64,000 nucleotides of DNA from Batkoa obscura (taxonomy: Eukaryota > Entomophthoromycota > Entomophthoromycetes > Entomophthorales > Batkoaceae), in contig JASVEC010000017.1 in NCBI GenBank assembly GCA_030770535.1, positions 868,001 through 932,000 of the forward strand, read 5' to 3'. Both the position numbers and the translations under genes were made by a program. A model generated the notes under the pieces. The model was not told the DNA's origin, did not search any database, and saw nothing but the letters and a program-made list of their open reading frames with translations. Below are positions 20,463-31,400 of this stretch, piece after piece (positions within the stretch are counted from its first letter, which is position 1; each line of letters opens with the position of its first letter).

Positions 20463-20984
20463 TATATATTTCCTTATAAAATCATTCAAAGCTATTTAGC
20501 CTCTTAAAAAATTAATATTATGTATGTAGAATCAAGCAACCACTTGATAAACTAATAGTAATAGTCACTCTATTCATGAGTACTTTGGTCCTTTGATCAA
20601 CACCATCTAATAAACCTAAAAGCTGTGATAAAATAAAATAAAATAAGGAAAAAGGAATTAAATTATGTTTTGTATATATATCAAAGTTTTCTACATTTTA
20701 GTCAAGTGATTAAAGCTTGTTTTACATTATTTTTAACCTAACACAATACTATTAAGGTAAACAAAAATTTATAACTAAGTTTATAATAATTTCTGTTAAT
20801 ATCAACTTCAATCACTTGATTATGTCAATAATTTGGTTTAATAATTTTCAATATTTTTGCATAAAATTAAATAAAACAATAATAAAATTATTTATTAAAA
20901 AACTTTGTCAATACAAAACAAAGCTATAAAGTTAGGTTATTAAGTACATCTAATATCATATTTTTTGACTAATTATTAAACATA

Positions 20985-21085
20985 TTGGGATGTATTTTTT
21001 TATTTTAAGGATTTTACTAACAATTATTTTACTCAAGTAGTGCTTAAAAAACGGAAAAAGTGATGAAACCAAAAAAACACCCTCA
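20985..21085 (-). mobile_element. MITE copy 8
   Basis: About 101 bp, TTGGGATGTATTTTTT to ACACCCTCA, flanked by TA. Moderately diverged. Confidence 0.8.
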
Positions 21086-21114
21086 TATTATGAAGGTCTG
21101 ATTATATCTCGAAG

Positions 21115-21315
21115 GTGAGTAATTTGATTAATATCAAACCTTATATGTATTCTATTTGTAAAACATATAATAAACTGTGTAAAAAAAGATAGATTCATAT
21201 CTTCTTTATTCCATCTATTCTGAGAACTTTTTAATCTTTGCTCGTATTTAGGAGTAATAAAAAAAGTTAGTATAGTATGTAAGTCATTAAGTAAAAAAAG
21301 AAATTTACTTTTATA
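21115..21315. repeat. Diverged duplicate block, copy B
   Basis: Partner of 19130-19330. In this copy the minus strand has an open frame of about 80 codons that includes KYEQRLKSSQNRWNKE, but the other copy does not keep it open, so coding is doubtful. Confidence 0.45.
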
Positions 21316-21465
21316 AAAACCAAAGTTATTCAATCTTTCATTGAATGTTAATTTTAAAAAAATAATATTACCTCTTTTTTTTATATCATCATTTTAACTT
21401 ACTATATATAAAATTGAAGCTTACAAAAGTATAAAAAAGATAGTAAATCACTTTTAAAAAAAAAG

Positions 21466-21473
21466 TATATAAA
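21466..21473 (+). promoter_or_regulatory. TATA box, secreted-family copy at 21517
   Basis: TATATAAA, about 45-50 bp before the ATG. Confidence 0.4.
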
Positions 21474-21516
21474 CAAAATATTAAAAAATAATGACCTACA
21501 ATATATATATATATAA

Positions 21517-21753
21517 ATGCAATTCAATTATTGATTTTTATTGATTTTACCTTTAATTTCTTTGCTTTCATTACCTCAAACCAACGTTAATAAAAATGCC
21601 CAGGGTTTACAAGCTCCCAATGCACTAACTCCAAAAGTAATTTTACAAGATTCTCCTAATTCAAAAAACTCATCACATGGGCTTTCAGACATCGTTGAAG
21701 GACTTATTACCAAAACTAATTTAGGAGTAATTCTTCCCAATTCAAAAAAATAG
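21517..21753 (+). pseudogene. Small secreted protein family, copy 3 (early stop)
   Basis: The ATG at 21517 opens MQFNY, then TGA, then FLLILPLISLLSLPQ in the same frame, which is the family signal peptide and its LPQ end. NVNKNAQGLQAPNALTPK and a short polar tail follow, to the stop at 21753. The remaining frame is open, so apart from the stop at codon 6 the gene looks whole. A shorter protein starting inside the signal peptide has only non-ATG starts. Sister copies have Ser or Leu at this codon. Function unknown. Confidence 0.65.
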
Positions 21754-22254
21754 ATTAACTTTTTAATTAACTTTTATTAAAAAAGTTAAAGGTTTCTTGT
21801 TTACTTTTCACTGTCTATTGAAATAAGAAAGTTTAAGCTAATCTAAAGAGTTTCCAATTGAGTAGATATCGGTGTAATCTTAGACAAGGGTTTAATTCGA
21901 TATAGAGAGTATGTATAGAGAATATTTTAGAATTATTATTTACAAGTTAAATGAATAGTACTAATGTACTAAATTATTTTACAATTATTTTACAATGATT
22001 TTTGATTTTATTATAAAAAGATAATAAATTGATTTAATATAAAGAATAAAAGTCTATTAATTTTTATTTCATTAAATGCCAATTTAAATCAACAATCAAA
22101 CTAAAGATTCTTTAGTTTCCGAGCCTAGTTTTTAATTTCCTAAACTGGATTTAAAACGTAATAGATTTAATAAAACATTAAAAAGTAGTATATAACTAAC
22201 ATTTTAAACAAACGAAATCCAACTAAATTTCATAATTTTTATTCTCATAAAAAA

Positions 22255-22488
22255 ATGCATATCATTCACCTCTTCCTCGCATTCTTACCATTAATCTTTT
22301 CTCGCTCATTATCTAAGGCCAATCTAGATAAAAGTCAAAATAATATGGAAGCTTTTGATGATGGATTGAAACAAACGTTATCAAAAGCAAAATCTACTTC
22401 CGAAAAACAACTCTCGGATGTTGCTTCTAACTTTGAACAATTACTTTCCAGAGTAGATGGCTTTAGATCAATTAATACCAAAACATAA
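22255..22488 (+). CDS. Small secreted protein family, intact member (77 aa)
   Basis: MHIIHLFLAFLPLIFSRSLS is a typical signal peptide. The mature part begins KANLDKSQNNMEAFDDGLKQ and continues with Ser/Lys-rich helical-looking sequence (LSDVASNFEQLLSRVDGF). No cysteines. The pattern (signal peptide, KxN, hydrophobic-E-A-F, then LKQ) matches the 20077 member. The ATG is preceded by an A-rich leader (AAAAAA). The family is unknown to me; it looks like a short secreted or cell-surface polypeptide. Confidence 0.7.
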   Translation: MHIIHLFLAFLPLIFSRSLSKANLDKSQNNMEAFDDGLKQTLSKAKSTSEKQLSDVASNFEQLLSRVDGFRSINTKT

Positions 22489-23051
22489 GTTATATCCGCT
22501 AAGTTGGATAAGTTTAAAGTAGGGATGGAATTTCATTGTACCGTTTCTATCGTATTTGGTAGTAAAATTTAAGTTGAATTATGTTCATTGATCTACTTTA
22601 ATAAAAGTATAAAAAACATAACTATGGCCTTATATGTTTTTAGATTTAATGCGAGTGGACTTGAGTATTGGAGATATCAATTGTTAAACTTTTTATCTTT
22701 TAAATAATTGAATGTAGAAGTTCTAGCAAAAATATTTGATTATACCTATAAACATCTTGTATTAGAGTTTTTATGTCTAGTTTATAGCTATAGTACTTGC
22801 TATTTAATACTAACAATTGTCTTATTTCAATATTTATTCTTATTTTAATAAAGTCAGGTTTTTATAAAAAGAATAGAAAAAAGAACGAGTTTAAACTTAA
22901 AATTCATTGTTCAATTTAAATATTAATATGAAATTAATTTTTAATTTCTTATAATAAGTTGTCTTTAAACGTAAAAATTATAGAAAATATTTTAAAAAAC
23001 TAACATATAAATAATCATTAAAAAAATAGATATAAAAAAATTATTCTCAAA
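22489..23051. other. Spacer between secreted-family copies
   Basis: AT-rich, apart from a CATATAAATA box at 23004-23013 before the next copy. No gene could be supported. Confidence 0.5.
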
Positions 23052-23398
23052 ATGTAATTCATCTATAGACTCCTTACACTCCTATCTTTAATTTTATCGA
23101 CTCTTTTACCCTAGACCAACAATGATAAAAGCAAAGATAAATTACAATATTTTACCAGTGTAGTTGAACAAGCCACTATACAAGCTAAAACTAGCACAAA
23201 GAGTCTATTTTTTAAAACTATAAGCAATATTGATACAAACAAATCGAATTTAAAAAATTCTAAAAGAGTATTTGAATAAACCATTTCCCAAGTTAGGCCC
23301 AGTATAGCGAATCTATTTATTGATATTATAGCCAAGATTAATACAAATAAGAAGAACTTGAAGGTATCTAAAGATGAGTTTGAATAAGTATTCGCATT
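23052..23398 (+). pseudogene. Small secreted protein family, copy 5 (broken, with internal duplication)
   Basis: The ATG is followed by TAA at codon 2, then FIYRLLTLLSLILSTLLP, TAG in the place of the family Gln (LPQ), TNNDKSKDKLQYFTSVVEQA and more. The frame goes on with further TAA codons at places where Gln would fit (for example FE-stop-TISQV). Two similar segments follow one another: ISNIDTNKSNLKNSKRVFE and IAKINTNKKNLKVSKDEFE, about 36 codons apart, so the tail was tandemly duplicated. All stops fit C to T changes of Gln codons. Function unknown. Confidence 0.6.
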
Positions 23399-24067
23399 AG
23401 TTTAATCTGTTTGGTTTATCCATGGTCTTTGGTGCTTCTAAACAATGATTCTATAATAAGACTTTAAGCTAAAAATTAGACCAAAGTTATTTGTTATATT
23501 TTAATAAAAGCATATTTTTAAACTATAGTGCTTTTGAATAAATAAAGTTTGATATAGTTTTTTGAATAAATTATACATAGTTATAAAAAGCTCGATAAAG
23601 TTATTTTAATAAAATTTAGCAAATTTAACAAATTTAATAAAATAAGGCTATAGGGTAAAATCCTCTAAACTTTAGCTTTATACTATAAAGTTTAAGCTAT
23701 TGTCAATTTTTTATTCAATTTTATTATATAAAACTATAATTTTACTCTCAATCCATTGTCATTTTCAAATATTTACACATTGGTATGAAAAAAGGTACTA
23801 ACTTAGTTAAAGCATTCTAATTGATTTGAACAGATACGTAAAATAAACTACTATGTTATATTTTATATCAACTGTGATTTTTGTTACATAGCCAAGAATT
23901 AAGTGATTAGCTACTACTCCCTATTAAACATTTATTAACGTTATTTTCATTTGAGGAAGGGAGTTAATAAATTCAATACATTTTTAAAATTTTAGCTTGC
24001 ATGCTACAGTTGCTGCAACTCTCTCGCGACTTTTACAACTGTAATTTTTATAAGCAAATTGTTTATA

Positions 24068-24167
24068 TGGGGGTGTTTTTTTGGCTTCATTATTTTTTAC
24101 ATTTTTTAAGCGCTATTTGAGCGGAAAAATTGTTAGCGAAATTCTTAAACAGAACAATACATCCCCA
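24068..24167 (+). mobile_element. MITE copy 9
   Basis: A 100-bp element, TGGGGGTGTTTT to ACATCCCCA, with TATA on each flank; close to the family consensus. Confidence 0.92.
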
Positions 24168-24375
24168 TATAGTTATTTTTAAAACCTGATTCTCATATTT
24201 TAGGCGAATTTTAACATAATCTTTTTTATAAATATACAGTTAATTAGGTTGCAAGAGAGTTGCAACAACTGTAAACTAAATTTGGTTTCATAATTTTAAA
24301 TGATTTCACTAAAAGCAATCGTTACCCAGTACAAAAACAAATTTAATCATCTCAAAATATAAAATCAAAATCAAA

Positions 24376-24598
24376 ATGAAATTACTTACTCCTCGCATCA
24401 TTACCTTTAATCTTAGCAACCCCTTTACCACAAGCTAAAGTTGTTAAAAATAAAAGTAATTCACTATCTGCTCTAGAAGATAACTTCATTGACCCTGAAT
24501 CCTAACTTGAAAAAGTCAATACACCTAAAAGTGCTTTGCCTAGTTCTATTTGAAGATTAAAGACTCTTGTACGTGGTGCAGAAAAATCCTAAAGTATA
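24376..24598 (+). pseudogene. Small secreted protein family, copy 6 (broken)
   Basis: From the ATG (MKLL) the family frame is reached only after a one-base shift: LLLASLPLILATPLPQAKVV is a perfect family signal peptide with LPQ, then KNKSNSLSALEDNF, a TAA, LEKVNTPKSALPSSI, a TGA, RLKTLVRGAEKS and a final stop. Both internal stops fit C to T changes of CAA and CGA. It is bracketed by MITE copies 9 and 10. Function unknown. Confidence 0.6.
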
Positions 24599-24749
24599 AA
24601 GTTCTTCAACTTCATTTGACGTTTCTAAACTTTAATTTTATAATAAAAGTATGAACTAGAATTTAATGTTGTGTAATTTAAAAATACTTTTTTAAAAACA
24701 TTAGACGAATAAATATTCTTACATTTAATAAAATGCTGAACTTGTTATA

Positions 24750-24850
24750 TGGGGATGTATTTTTGTGTTTAAGAATTATACTAACAATCTTTCCGCTCAA
24801 ATAGCGCTTAAAAGATAGAAAAAATAATGAAGCCAAAAAAGACACCCCCA
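24750..24850 (-). mobile_element. MITE copy 10
   Basis: A 101-bp element, TGGGGATGTA to ACACCCCCA, flanked by TATA; close to consensus. Confidence 0.92.
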
Positions 24851-25364
24851 TATAAAACCTTTAAGTGTATAACTTAATGTTTTGGAATTTAAATTAGAAT
24901 TTATTTTTATTGATTACTGCTATTGTAAACTAATTACCATAATCTTAATCGTATTTAACATTTTATGCAAATGAGATTAAATATTGAAAGTAAGAAGCAT
25001 AAAACATTGATCTGGCAAAAGTTGACTGTAAAAACTGTAAATTAACTATTCAACTCAAACAAGAGACTATATGTATAAAAGATTTTATATCACTTTATAC
25101 AAGTTTAGAATTTTGATGTCCTTAATATTTTATTTCATTATTTTATTATTTCATTGTTTTATTATTTTATTATTTTATTTATATTAAAAGAAAAGAAATT
25201 TATTTAATTAAACTACAATCAAAAAAACGAAGTTAAATTTTAATTTAATTCTCCGATTTAATTGATTTTCAATGAAATCAATATTTAATTTCCTATATAA
25301 TAAATGAATTCAACTTAAACGTTCAACTTATCCTACGGAAAAAAAACTTCTAAAATACCCTGAG

Positions 25365-25374
25365 TATATAAATA
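25365..25374 (+). promoter_or_regulatory. TATA box, secreted-family member at 25441
   Basis: TATATAAATA, 67-76 bp before the ATG; the same word precedes the copy at 15923. Confidence 0.5.
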
Positions 25375-25440
25375 GCTCATTAACCTTTCAACAATTTAAC
25401 ACTTTAAAACCAAAGGCAACAAAATATTCAAAGTTCAAAC

Positions 25441-25665
25441 ATGCAATTTAATTTTATTCTCTTATCTTCTTTACCCTTAATATTATCCATGTCCTTAAAA
25501 CAACCTATTATTGATAAAAATAATAACAATTTAGAATCCACTAGTAGTGAATTTCAACAACCCATCCCTCAAGCTTTCTTTGCTTTAGATAATTCTCACT
25601 TTAAAAATATGGCCAGCAGTAACCAAATTAAAAACAAATTATCTGTTGCTCCTACTAAGGTTTAA
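25441..25665 (+). CDS. Small secreted protein family, intact member (74 aa)
   Basis: MQFNFILLSSLPLILSMSLK is the signal peptide, followed by QPIIDKNNNNLESTSSEFQQ, PIPQAFFALD and a short polar end. Cysteine-free. It shares F-Q-x-x-I-P-(E/Q)-A with the 20077 member. A TATA box lies 67 bp upstream. A MITE starts 9 bp after the stop codon, so the 3' UTR and poly(A) site of this gene probably lie in or beyond the MITE. The family is unknown to me; secretion is inferred. Confidence 0.7.
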   Translation: MQFNFILLSSLPLILSMSLKQPIIDKNNNNLESTSSEFQQPIPQAFFALDNSHFKNMASSNQIKNKLSVAPTKV

Positions 25666-25674
25666 ATAAGTATA

Positions 25675-25773
25675 TGAGGGTGTGTTTTTTTGTTTAAGAA
25701 TTTTACTAGCAATTTTTCCATTCAAATAGCGCTTAAAAAATGGAAAAAGATGAAACCAAAAAAAACACCCCCA
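25675..25773 (-). mobile_element. MITE copy 11
   Basis: A 99-bp element, TGAGGGTGTG to ACACCCCCA, flanked by TATA/TATA, directly behind the secreted-protein gene at 25441-25665. Confidence 0.9.
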
Positions 25774-26144
25774 TATACTATACATAAGAATGAAAGTATA
25801 TGAATAAATAATTAATAATGATAACAATAAATAGCAGTATTTTTTTATACATTTCATTTTTTTATTCTATTCTATTTTTTATTATATAATTAGTTAGCCT
25901 TATTTTTTTTATTATATATTAATAATAGTTAAAATATAACTTTAATTTACCACACTTAAAAAGAAGACAAGATCATTTAAAAAAGAAAAAAGTGAGAAGG
26001 GTAGAGTTATTGATAAGAGAGAAAAGAGAGAAGAAGTTAGGAGATGAGAGTTTATCAATAAATTCATAATACAATTTTCTATTACTAAATATTATTTCAT
26101 TTATTTTTTTGTAAAAAAATAAATATCCTTTTTATTTATTATAT
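25774..26144. other. Intergenic, purine-rich
   Basis: A GA-rich stretch at about 25960-26050 behind the nucleotidyltransferase gene; otherwise nothing recognised. Confidence 0.5.
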
Positions 26145-26293
26145 TTATTTCCTATTTCTAATACCACTTTTACTTTTATCTTTTCCTGTATTATTACTAT
26201 TATTATTATTTAAACTGAACAACTGAACTTGTCCATCTTTTTTAGTAACTTTAACAATATTACTTCCATTACTATTATTATTGCTATTATTAC

Positions 26294-26325
<32 letters not shown>

Positions 26326-27038
26326 CCATTAATAGTACTTTGTCTATAAATATGTTCATTGATGATAACCCAATCATCTTCTAAAATATTCAAAAATTTA
26401 CCATCAAAATAATTTAAATTTTCTGTTACTTCATCATAATAGCCTTGACATAATTCATATAAACTATTCGATTGAGATAATATTTTACATCCTCTTTGAA
26501 ATTCAGATATTAAACCTAACCTTGATATTAAATCACAACTATTTCCTATATTTCTTTCCACATTAAATACTTCTTCAATACATAATGAAAAATTTCCTTT
26601 CATTTGATCCCATCCTTTATCTATCTTATTTATTAATTTCCCTTCTCGTAAACTTATTATTTGATTATCATAATCAAATTCATAACCAAATCTAATGTAA
26701 AATAAAATAAAATAATTAATAAAATAATAATATAAAATAACATAAAATAATATTATATTATATAAAAAATAAGTAATTTTTTAAATAATATAAATACTTA
26801 CTTTTTAAAAAACGCAAATAATAGACCACCTAAAGTTTCTTTATTAGCCAATCCAAACCCTTTTAATAAATTAATGTTTTTAAAATAACCCACATCCACT
26901 CCTAATTCCATTTCTTTTTTATATGGCAATTGATGTAATACAGGTAATATTGGTGGTTGTCTAGTTTGTAGAAAATTTAATATTAAATTCACCCAGGAAT
27001 ATGTAGATAATGTTCCACCAGCAGCTATAATTATAAGA

Positions 27039-27077
<39 letters not shown>

Positions 27078-28205
27078 TTGATTTATTTACCTGCATCATT
27101 TAATACTCTTTGTTTTGCCCAATATTTAATTGTAATAGCTAGTGGTTGTACCCTTGGATCAATATTTACATAGCATTTAATTAATTCTGTATTATGAATA
27201 GCTAATGGATTATTCACATTAATATCGCATGCTAATTTTCTAGGAATAGGATTAATAAAAAAAACCAATCATTAATCTATTTTATTTAATTAACTTACAA
27301 TTGTGGATCCCAAGCTTTAATAATGGGTACTTTAGCTTGTGATATACAATTTATATTTGAAAAACCATCTAATTAAGATTATTTATTATATTAATTTCAT
27401 ATGTTTATTTTAAATATCTTACTCCTTTTTAGTAACTCAGCCAATAATCGAACGTCATTAAACCCATCCCATGGAGTTAATATACAAATATCAACATCAC
27501 TCATTTTCATACCTAATCCATTTTCACTTGATCTAATTTATAATATTAAAAATTAATAAATGCTTTAAAAAATAAGTAAATTAATAAATTAAACTTACCC
27601 AAATAATGAAACTTTAATTTCTACTTCTGGATATTCTCTATTTAATATACTTTGTACTTTTTCAATCAATAACTTTCTTTTTTCATAATTTTTTTTACTA
27701 AGAGTAACACTCTATTAAATTATATTATTTAAAAAATTATTTTAAAAAATTTCTATACTATTTAACTACTCACTTCAAATAAAGTAATCATATCAATATT
27801 TAATTGTAACTCTTGTTCTTTTAATAACTCTTCTATAACTCCTTCTTCTTCTTCTTCTTCTTCTTCTTCTTCTTCTTCTTCTTCTTCTTCTTCTTCTTCT
27901 TCTTCTTCTTCTTCTTCTTGTGATAACCTTGCAGAATTATCTTCGCTATTTGTTTCTATTTCTTTTGTAACTTCCTCTTCCATCATCAGTATACTATTTG
28001 TCACCTCTTCTTTTTCTTCTGAATTAGTTAATTGAATCCCATTTATTTTCTCACTGACCTTTTCAGTGATTGTTTCATCCTCACTCAACTTTGTAGCAAT
28101 TTCTTCTTTTGTGTCAACCCCATTTATGACTATCTTTTCTTCTACTATTGTATTCTCTATTTTATTCTCCTTCATTTCAAGCTCTATTTGTCCACTTAGT
28201 TTCAT
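26145..28205 (-). CDS. Cid1-like poly(A)/poly(U) polymerase (non-canonical nucleotidyltransferase)
   Basis: Adds A or U tails to RNA 3' ends. Seven exons on the minus strand (27774-28205, 27599-27711, 27423-27532, 27299-27368, 27091-27239, 26802-27024, 26145-26691) join in frame to 547 residues. The catalytic block is GSSENGLGMKMSDVDICIL (G-S with D-x-D), followed by AKVPIIKAW and ACDINVNNPLAIHNTEL with the third Asp, then DPRVQPLAITIKYWAKQR and GTLSTYSWVNLILNFLQ. The C-terminal PAP-associated region (LLFAFFKKFGYEFDY) ends in Asn-rich sequence. The N-terminal 144 residues are unrelated, acidic, and hold a run of more than 20 Glu coded by a GAA/GAG microsatellite. Whether it prefers UTP or ATP cannot be read from sequence; the Cid1/Cid13 group is the best fit. 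Confidence 0.9.
27843..27917. repeat. Coding (TTC)n microsatellite, poly-Glu on the minus strand
   Basis: About 25 tandem TTC triplets in exon 1 of the Cid1-like gene, encoding a poly-glutamate run. Confidence 0.95.
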
Positions 28206-28446
28206 TGCTACTATTTAACTATTTATTCAAAAAAACTTAAATCTCTAAAAAACTTTATTAAACTCGATTTTAAAGTTAATTTTCGAATATCCTTTTTACT
28301 TAAGGCTTGAATTTTTAAAAATGGAAGGGAATTAAAACAATATAAAAATGAAAGTGAAAATGAAAATAGAAATGAAAACTAAAATAAATCTAAAACTATT
28401 CAAAAATAATACATCAATTTATTACTCTTATTCTCATTATTTGGGT

Positions 28447-31400
28447 TTAAAATAATCCTTTAACTTCACCTGATTCCAAATCAATATCCACATCAAAAAA
28501 GCAAGGTCTAGTAGGTAAACCAGGCATTGTTTGCATTTCCCCAACTAAAGGATATAAGAAACCGGCGCCTACAGAAGCTTTAATATCTCTGATGGGAATA
28601 GTAAAACCTTTAGGTACCCCCTTAGCTTTTGAATCTGAGCTCAAAGAATATTGAGTTTTTGCCATACAAATTGGAAGCTTATCGAAACCTTGTTGAGTAT
28701 ATAATTCCAATTTCTTTTTAGCTAATTCGGAAAATTCCACTCCATCAGCTCCATAAATTTCTTGACAAATTTTGTTAATTTTAGTTTCAATGGAATCCTC
28801 TAATGGATATAATAATTTGAAATCAGTTTCTTGTTGACTTGCTTCAACTACTGCATTAGCTAAATCAACAGCCCCTAAACCACCTTTTGCCCAATGATTG
28901 GATGTAACGGCAGCAAAAGCACCTGCATTCATTGCATAATCTTTAATCAACTTCTCTTCCTTTTCCGTATCACTAGAAAATTTATTAATAGCAACCACTA
29001 CTGGGATCCCAAATTTATGACAATTTTTAATATGATGGATTAAATTATCGCATCCCTTTTCCAACAATCCTAAATTTTCCTCAGTATATTCCACTGGTAA
29101 TGGTTTACCTGGTATAACTTCTGAACCACCACCATGCATTTTTAAAGCTCTGATAGTAGCTACTAACACTACTACATTAGGTACTAAACCTGAATTTCTA
29201 CATTTGATATTAAAGAATTTCTCCATTCCAATATCTGCACCAAATCCGGCTTCAGTTACTACAAATCCAGCTTCTTGGTCACTATTGTTATCTACACCAG
29301 CTATCTTTAAAGCTATACGATCGGCCAAAATGGATGAATTTCCATGTGCAATATTAGCAAATGGTCCTGCATGGACAAATACCGCACTTCCTTCTAAAGT
29401 TTGCATTAAATTGGGTTTAATAGCATCTTTCATTAATACAGTTAAAGCACCACCAATACCAATATCATCAGCAGTAATTGGATCACCTGATTTACTGGAA
29501 GCTACTACCATATTACCTAATCTAGAATAATATTATTACTTAGTATTTTATTATTAAATAATACAATAATTTTTTTAAATTTACCTTTCACGCATATCTT
29601 TTAAAGAAGTACTTAATGCTAATACAGCCATACATTCGGAAGCAACAGCAATATCATAACCAGTCTCTCTAGTCATCCCTTTTTCAGTTGGATTTAATCC
29701 TACATTAATACGACGTAAGAAACGATCATTAATATCAACTACTCTTTGCCAAGTAATCGTTTCTGGATCAATATCTAATCTAGCAAATTTACTAATTTCT
29801 TCTTCTGTTAAATCATCTGGATTGGTTTTATCAATGTTCAATTTCTATTATTTAATTATTAATATAGCTGTTGTTAAGTTAAATGATAATTAAATTTACT
29901 CTTAATCTTTTCAACATAACATCCGCAAATTTACGCTCTCCTTTTTTAGCTGGACATAATCTACTAAATAAAGCTTTATCTGATTGAGTAGCTTCATGAA
30001 ACATACGAGCATCAATGGCAGCAGCTAATAAATTATTAGCTGCAGTAACTGCATGAATATCTCCAGTAAGATGAAGATTAAATTCATCCATTGGAATAAC
30101 TTGAGAATAACCACCACCTGCAGCACCACCTTTGATACCAAAGGTAGGCCCTTGAGATGGTTGACGTACACATGCAATGGCTACTTTTCCAAGTTGACTA
30201 CTAAGAGCTTGACATAATCCCATAGTAGTAGTAGATTTACCTTCGCCAAGAGGAGTAGGGTTAATACTAAAATAAATAGATGTTTAATGTTAAAGTATTA
30301 TTGTTAATGATAATGATTACCCAGTAACTACGACATAATTACCATTTTTACGATGCTCTAAACGTTCTAAAATATTTAAACGTACTTTGGCTTTATAATC
30401 TCCATAGGGCTCTAACTATTTAATTTATAAATTATATTTATTATTGTTATTATATTATTATTTACTTCAGATTCTAAAACATTTAATTCTTTGGCCAAAG
30501 TACTAATTGGTTTAGGAGTTTGTGCTAAGGCAATATCAATATCGCTAAAAAAATATCATTAATACTTTCATCCTCAACATAAAATAAAAACTTCAATTAC
30601 CTTGGCACAGGTTCTAATAAATCTAATCTTAAAGGAACAACTTTACGTTCAGTGGACCATTGATAATATCTTTGAGCAGAAATGACCGTATTTTTTAACA
30701 AAAAGGCAACAGTCATTGGCCCAACACCTCCAGGTACTGGAGTAATGGCAGAGGCTACTTTACTGGCTTCTTCAAATTCAACGTCCCCAGTCCATCTCAT
30801 TCCAGATTTTTTGGTGGCATCTAAGGGGCTGTTAGTTTTGTACTTTTTTTGGTGATAGTGTGTATTGATATTTACCTGGAATGGAATTCATACCCACATC
30901 AATAACAACAGCTCCTGGTTTAACCCATTCCCCTTTAATGTAATTGGCTTGACCAATAGCCACAACTAGAATATCTGCCGTTTTTACCTAATTAATTAAG
31001 TATTAGTATTAGCTAAATTCTAATTGAAATAATGATTTACAATTTCAGGTAAATTTTGAGTTTGAGAATGGCATAAAGTAACTGTACAATTTTCGTTGTT
31101 TAATAAATGAAAGACCGGGGTGCCCTAAAATAGACCATTAGTAATAAATTATTGTAGATTTAATAACAATATTTACTACTATATCACTACGACCAACAAC
31201 AACTGCTTGTTTACCAGCTAAAGTAACACCTGATTGTTTTAATAATTCAATACAACCCAATGGGGTACAAGCTTTAAACATAGGCTCTGCTTTACGTTTA
31301 GAAAGATCACCAATGTTGGTTGGATGGAAACTAAAAGTAAGTAAATAATCTTTTTATTCTAATAATAAAATTATTCTTACCCATCCACATCTTTTGAAGG

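Noticed and set aside
21088-21333. 81-codon minus-strand open frame
   Set aside because: It overlaps a MITE end, and its duplicate at 19130-19330 does not keep the frame open.
23111-23335. 74-codon minus-strand frame rich in Leu/Val
   Set aside because: It is the antisense shadow of the broken secreted-family copy at 23052.
15923-24598. Possible alternative genetic code with TAA/TAG read as Gln
   Set aside because: Stops at Gln positions are confined to duplicated small genes; conserved single-copy genes end at TAA or TGA where their families end and have no internal ones.
25639-25857. 72-codon minus-strand frame
   Set aside because: It lies mostly across MITE copy 11 and has no family signal.
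29204-29530. 108-codon plus-strand frame
   Set aside because: Antisense to the formyl-THF synthetase domain of ADE3, which is unmistakable.
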